From contig JAOTOM010004342.1 of assembly GCA_034440615.1 (NCBI GenBank), forward strand, positions 1-64,000: a stretch of 64,000 bases of DNA, written 5' to 3'. The stretch's first letter is position 1. Every line of letters begins with the position of its first letter. Below, piece by piece: positions 59,318-64,000 of this stretch. The notes below the pieces were generated by a model. That model saw only the letters and a list, made by a program, of their open reading frames with translations. It was not told the DNA's origin and ran no database searches. The position numbers and the translations under genes are program-made. Source of the DNA: Ashinkailepas kermadecensis (Eukaryota > Arthropoda > Thecostraca > Neolepadidae).

Positions 59318-60405
59318 TCTCGGTCAGATCCCACACTCCGTCTCGGGGGGGGGTGATAAAGACCCACCTCTGACTGCCCAACTAAGCGGTCCATGAACGC
59401 GAACCGGGTGTTACTGGAAAGCCCTTGATGAGTATCGCCCAGAAATGTCTTCATTTTTGTTCATCATAGAACAATCTTGTGACTCAAAATGGCGGTTTTC
59501 GTGAACAATTGATTTTCAAAAATATCTTACCCATTTGAGGACTAATTACACAGCGAATGTTACAAAAAGTAGCATTGGTCCACCATGGAAGAAAATTGGC
59601 GGTGACCTCAGGTCACTGACCTGACCTCAAACAAAAGTCCAGCATACGTGTTGAACTGTCACTGACACTGCCAAATTGTAGTCATGTGGTACGCTTCGTT
59701 TCAATATATTTAACGTGCATGAAACCTTAAAAAAAAGAAATTGTGAAGGGACAATAACCTAGGATGACCATGATCTTGTTTATGATTCATAGTATTTGTT
59801 CCATTCGGTGATTTCGGTCGTGCAATGCAAGTCTGATACTATATAGCCACGGAAACTCGAAACAAGCCATAAACAGAGGTGTCCAAACGGGGTTTGCCCA
59901 CATAGCGCACTAAATCCTTACTTCGCCTCAGGCCACACGAAGGAGGTCAATCAAATTGCAAAAGTAACTTCTCCCCGAATTTCTGCATGTACATCAAGGG
60001 CAAACATCCGGCTAGAAGAGCATGCATATTACAAAAATAGGAAACTTGGTCCAAAAATCACCTCACTGACCCGACCACAAACAAAAATCCGAGATATGCG
60101 TTTTGTGGGCACTGCCTAATTGTACTAACGCACTAAGGGTGATTTCAACATATTTCATTTCGAAAAGTTATCGATCCTGGAACAGTTTTGGAGGTGGTCC
60201 TTTGCGACCTGATTTAGATCAATGACCTGATTTAGATCAATGGCCTTACATGACTCGAGATTACAACTTCCAAACTTCCAAAATCGGACGCAACAAAATA
60301 AAGGAAAGATACTGACAATTTTGCATCGCTGCACGGCGCCGTTTTCTCTATCGCGGAAAACCCGCAAGGGGGGAGTGCATAAAAAGACCCCACGAGACCG
60401 GTGTC
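59318..60405 (+). mobile_element. TIR element copy 3, divergent, about 1.1 kb
   Basis: The left end has cactccgtctcggggggggt and the right end gaccccacgagaccggtg. Interior phrases match copies 1 and 2 only loosely (the gacctca/tgacctgatt tracts, acggcgccgttttctctatc before the right end). It inserts next to a minus-strand coding remnant. Confidence 0.65.
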
Positions 60406-60419
60406 CACTGGGGTAATGA

Positions 60420-61149
60420 CATTTGTAAGCCCATCAGGGTGTCTCGTGTGTTTAGCATCTCATCCGCTACGAACTTAAAGGCTGGATCATCAAGATTCAG
60501 AAGTGCAATGGGATGCAACTGAGTCAAGTCGTCATCCAGCCGTGTAAACCTGCTCATCAGGCGGCATTCTTGTCATCTGTGATGGCATTGTTTGATCCGT
60601 GGTGGTAATGTTTGATCTGTGATGGTATTATTTCATGGTGTTATACACAGATACGATTCAACTAACGGAACGCCCATGATGACTTCAGCTTCACATAATG
60701 CTCGTAGGTAATCCCTGTCTTCGAAGCAGCGGGCAATGCATGCCAATTGATTAGTAACCTGTTGGCATTTGCGCAAGGAGGCATACACATCTGCATCTAG
60801 GTACAATATGAGTGTGAAGTGAGTGACAGACCATTGCATTGAATGGCTCCTTCTGCAGTCCTGTCGCGCGACATTCGTCCTCGGGTGACCGAACAGGTCG
60901 AGTCCAGCTGCGCGATTCCACGACCTGTGGTCCAACCAGCCGGGCCGCACAATCCCTGAACAGCTCCGTGATTGGGTCGTGGGTGTTTGTCGGACTGACG
61001 AGGCGTGCTGCGAAAACTTCGTCCGGACCAATGGATACATCGAGTTCTTTAGACGTCTCCACAGTCTTTCTGTTGGGGATCTCGGTCCGATGAACTTTCA
61101 ATGGTAAATATGTTGGAATGTCGCTTGTCTCGCGCTCCGATGACGTCAT
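60420..61149 (-). pseudogene. Degraded minus-strand coding remnant
   Basis: Three minus-strand open segments look protein-like and lie in order. 61149 to about 60840 contains SKELDVSIGPDEVFAARLVS. 60840-60633, in another frame, contains LILYLDADVYASLRKCQQVT and RALCEAEVIMGVPLVESYL. 60557-60420 contains NLDDPAFKFVADEMLNTRDT. The frame changes and stops suggest decay or undetected introns. The family is not recognised; a mobile-element protein is possible. Confidence 0.4.
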
Positions 61150-61379
61150 CCCTCCACACCCACGGCGTGGGAGGTGGAGCCCGTCGTCACGAAGTTGGTT
61201 TATTTTTGCACAGCTCCTCCGGCGAAACTGCCACTCGCCGCAGATAATGTGCTAAAAACCGCAAATCTGAGGGAAGTAAAGTTTATTTTCGAGACTCAGA
61301 CGTCCTGTTGAAAGGTGTGATGTTTGTCTTCTATTTTCACTTCTTACACTGACACCGCGCCCGCGTCTGGCTTCCGGGA

Positions 61380-61895
61380 GCCATCATCCGGGTATGTAGC
61401 AGTGGCATCGTCCGGGTATGTAGCAGTGGCATCATCCGGGTATGTAGCAGTGACATCGTCCGGGTATGTAGCAGTGGCATCGTCCGGGTATGTAGCAGTG
61501 GCATCATCCGGGTATGTAGCAGTGGAATCGTCCGGGTATGTAGCAGTGACATCGTCCGGGTATGTAGCAGTGGCATCGTCCGGGTATGTAGCAGTGGCAT
61601 CATCCGGGTATGTAGCAGTGGCATCATCCGGGTATGTAGCAGTGGCATCATCCGGGTAGCAGTAGCAGTGGCATCATCCGGGTATGTAGCAGTGGCATCG
61701 TCCGGGTATGTAGCAGTGGCATCGTCGGGTATGTAGCAGTGGCACCATCCGGGTATGTAGCAGTGGCATCGTCCGGGTATGTAGCAGTGGCATCGTCCGG
61801 GTATGTAGCAGTGGCATCATCCGGGTATGTAGCAGTGGCACCGTCCGGGTATGTAGCAGTGGCATCGTCCGGGTACGTAGCAGTGGCATCCTCGC
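61380..61895. repeat. 24-bp minisatellite, about 21 copies
   Basis: Unit gggtatgtagcagtggcatc plus (a/g)tcc; one truncated 18-bp unit lies near 61660. Both strands stay open (SGYVAVAS on +; MPLLHTRM on -), an artefact. Confidence 0.95.
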
Positions 61896-61972
61896 TTGCA
61901 ATCATCTCAACAATCTGCGCTTAGGCAAAGGCCGCAATAACCCTTCCAGATGCAAAATGTGCTGCCGTATCC

Positions 61973-61973
<1 letters not shown>

Positions 61974-62033
<60 letters not shown>
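61974..62033. repeat. (TA)n microsatellite
   Basis: About 60 bp of TA dinucleotides. Confidence 0.97.
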
Positions 62034-62039
<6 letters not shown>

Positions 62040-62081
62040 CCGGATCATCCTCGAAATATTTCCTATTCCTCATCGTATAGT

Positions 62082-62384
62082 TTAATACCGCAACCACTGC
62101 CACCACCGCCCGAGGGCGCGACATCCGATATTTGGTATCAGTTTGTTTGTGACAAGGCGATATTCTTTTCTTACTTCTCGATACCTTTCTCTTATGCGTC
62201 TGTAAGGAAAAGATAGTGGATTATCTCGAGATGTGCTCTGGACTGCTGCGTGCAGTCGCTGGACTGCTGGACTGGTGTGCTCTGGACTGCTGCTGCACAG
62301 TTTTCGTTTCTTTCTCAAGGTCTCTTCTTCTTCTTCTTCTTGTCCGGTCCACTCCTCGTCGCTTACTTCCAGTTCAGGGTCCAT
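62082..62384 (-). CDS. Hypothetical minus-strand ORF, acidic then basic
   Basis: 100 codons starting MDPELEVSDEEWTG, followed by an acidic run (encoded by a CTT/GAA microsatellite at 62327-62341), a basic RKKRK that could be a nuclear localisation signal, and an Arg/Tyr-rich helix-prone stretch. It may be the first exon of a gene or a mobile-element ORF. No family is recognised. Confidence 0.3.
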   Translation of the reverse strand: MDPELEVSDEEWTGQEEEEEETLRKKRKLCSSSPEHTSPAVQRLHAAVQSTSRDNPLSFPYRRIRERYREVRKEYRLVTNKLIPNIGCRALGRWWQWLRY

Positions 62385-62426
62385 GTTAATTTCACCGTGC
62401 TGAGCGTCTTGAGCGTGCAGATAACA

Positions 62427-63131
62427 TCATGTATCATGACTATCTTTATGTTTCCAGCGTGACCTCCTTTTTCTTTTTTCTTCCATTTTTCTTCCTTCAT
62501 GTTTTCTTCCATTTTCTATCGACACATGTCTCGCCAAACATTTTTTCTCCCTCCACTCTGGTCCTCGAGAAATCCTCCACTCGGCTTCAGTCATCTTTAC
62601 CTGGTGAAGATGGGTCCACCTCTTCATGACGGATTCATCTTCACACGCTACGTCAACAAGACCAGTTTTGACATGATTGTAAAATGCATTCACAGCTTCA
62701 TGTCGGTTCCCGTTCCGCCTCTTGCTGGAAAATTATGGAAAGTAGCGAATTTCTTGCAGAGTGCCTTGCTTTTGTTGCAAGCAACTCGATGGCTTTGTGG
62801 GCGCAAGCTGCATCGTACCCAGTGCTCTATGCTATTCCAGGCAATCCGCCGTGAAGCCTTATCCCTGCTGAGCTGAGTCTTCCATGACGTTGTGACGTTG
62901 GTGACATGCGAGACGTCGTAACTTGAACGTGATCTCCTTCCCAAGAGGCAGACATCCGTCTCGAAGGGACAGCTGCTCTGTACGCTGCTCATGGTCAAGT
63001 TGTTTTGACGTCGACGATCTCCCGCATTGTGACGGACGCTTATGGTCTGATGGTGGGGAAAAGATGTGGCAAACAAATCTGGAAAAGACAGCAAAAACAA
63101 CCAATACGGGATTAGAGGTCATAGAAGACAA
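62427..63131 (-). other. Open minus-strand segments of unknown nature
   Basis: Two consecutive minus-strand frames (63100-62690 and 62693-62427) adjoin in different phases. The second includes VMKRWTHLHQVKMTEAEW and a very basic end. The arrangement suggests a decayed or spliced coding region, perhaps linked with 62082-62384, but nothing identifies it. Confidence 0.25.
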
Positions 63132-63799
63132 AATAAACTAACAATAGATGACCGGAAAATGGATTACTTTCACGCTACATCGCAGTTTATTCCGAGGTTG
63201 GAAATAAATCATGGCTGCAAATATGGAATAAAAATCATCGAATTTCTCCATGTGCTGAGCTGTGATTCCAATTCCCATCCAGAGACCGAACGAGGCCGAT
63301 ACGGTAGTATATGGATGGTATTTGGTTGACGAGTGGGGATCTGTAGAGAGTGGTCACTTGGCGTTAGGTGGAGGGTGGTAGGTGGGCAGTTATAAGTCAT
63401 TCATGAAACAGGGTGGAATTTACCACTTACTGAACACCGAATCGACATCCTTCCCAAAGATGCATCGACATCGTTCCTCTTGGTGCGTGTTTGCGAAGTC
63501 TTCACGCCTTGTTTCTCACAATATCCCATTTATAAGTATCATACTTATTATCAACATTGCGGCTCCGGGATCGTGATACCAAACGTCCTGTTGTGCAATT
63601 CCAGGTAAAGAGATTACCTATGATGTGATATGCTATGGAATGCTGGTTTATAGCATATGTATTTATATCGTTATCGTTGATATCGATATCCTCAAATTAG
63701 GTACCTCTCAAAACATGCAAAACGGGTACAGTCATATGTACTCAATAGTCTCAAAGCTGGGTTTGGAGGACTTACCAAGTATTTGAACTCCCCGTGGCG

Positions 63800-64000
63800 A
63801 TTTCGACATCTTGCTCTACTTGTTACTTATTTCGACATCTTGCTCTACTTGTTCTTATTTCGACATTTGTTTTTACTTATTTTGACATCTTGCTCTACTT
63901 GTTACTTATTTCGACATCTTGCTCTACTTGTTTTTCGACATCTTGCTCTACTTGTTACTTATTTCGACATCTTGCTCTACTTGTTACTTATTTCGACTCT
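63800..64000. repeat. 29-30-bp minisatellite running off the window end
   Basis: Unit ttatttcgacatcttgctct plus acttgttac, about seven copies with deletions. It continues beyond base 64000. Confidence 0.93.

Overview
This is a eukaryotic nuclear window. Coding sequence sits in short exons with GT..AG introns and consistent phases, there are no operons or ribosome-binding sites, and tandem repeats fill a large part of the 64 kb. Microsatellites, minisatellites, tRNA-headed SINEs and small TIR elements dominate. The gene content (an inactive rhomboid and a probable HAP2/GCS1-type fusogen) and the minisatellites that straddle splice sites fit a marine invertebrate. Amphioxus is my best guess, but only a guess, because no species-diagnostic sequence was recognised.

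The left part (about 6.06-32.3 kb, + strand) holds the 3' eleven exons of an inactive rhomboid (iRhom/RHBDF family). It runs from the basic cytosolic segment before TM1, through the cysteine-rich luminal iRhom homology domain, to the rhomboid membrane core and a stop at 32304. All eleven exons join in one continuous frame. The 5' end is not visible in the first 6 kb, which hold an inverted duplication, a 785-bp GA-TA-GA microsatellite and a TIR element.

The middle-right part (about 41.9-49.5 kb, + strand) holds six exons of a second gene whose folded order resembles domain III of HAP2/GCS1 followed by a cysteine-rich stem. The call is inferential. Its 5' exons should lie in or before 32.3-41.9 kb, where only weak candidates are seen; a further cysteine-rich candidate exon is at 54360-54442. 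From 57.8 kb on there are mobile-element fragments, degraded minus-strand reading frames and more tandem arrays.

The striking feature is that many splice sites in both genes are the seed of an adjacent minisatellite, so the 5' or 3' splice site is copied from 2 to more than 100 times. At two sites the unit is a multiple of three and open in frame (36 bp at 6205-6343, 33 bp at 42400-42642). Alternative use of the copies would there add a 12- or 11-residue cassette without a frameshift. Most long open frames in this window are translations of such arrays and are not genes.
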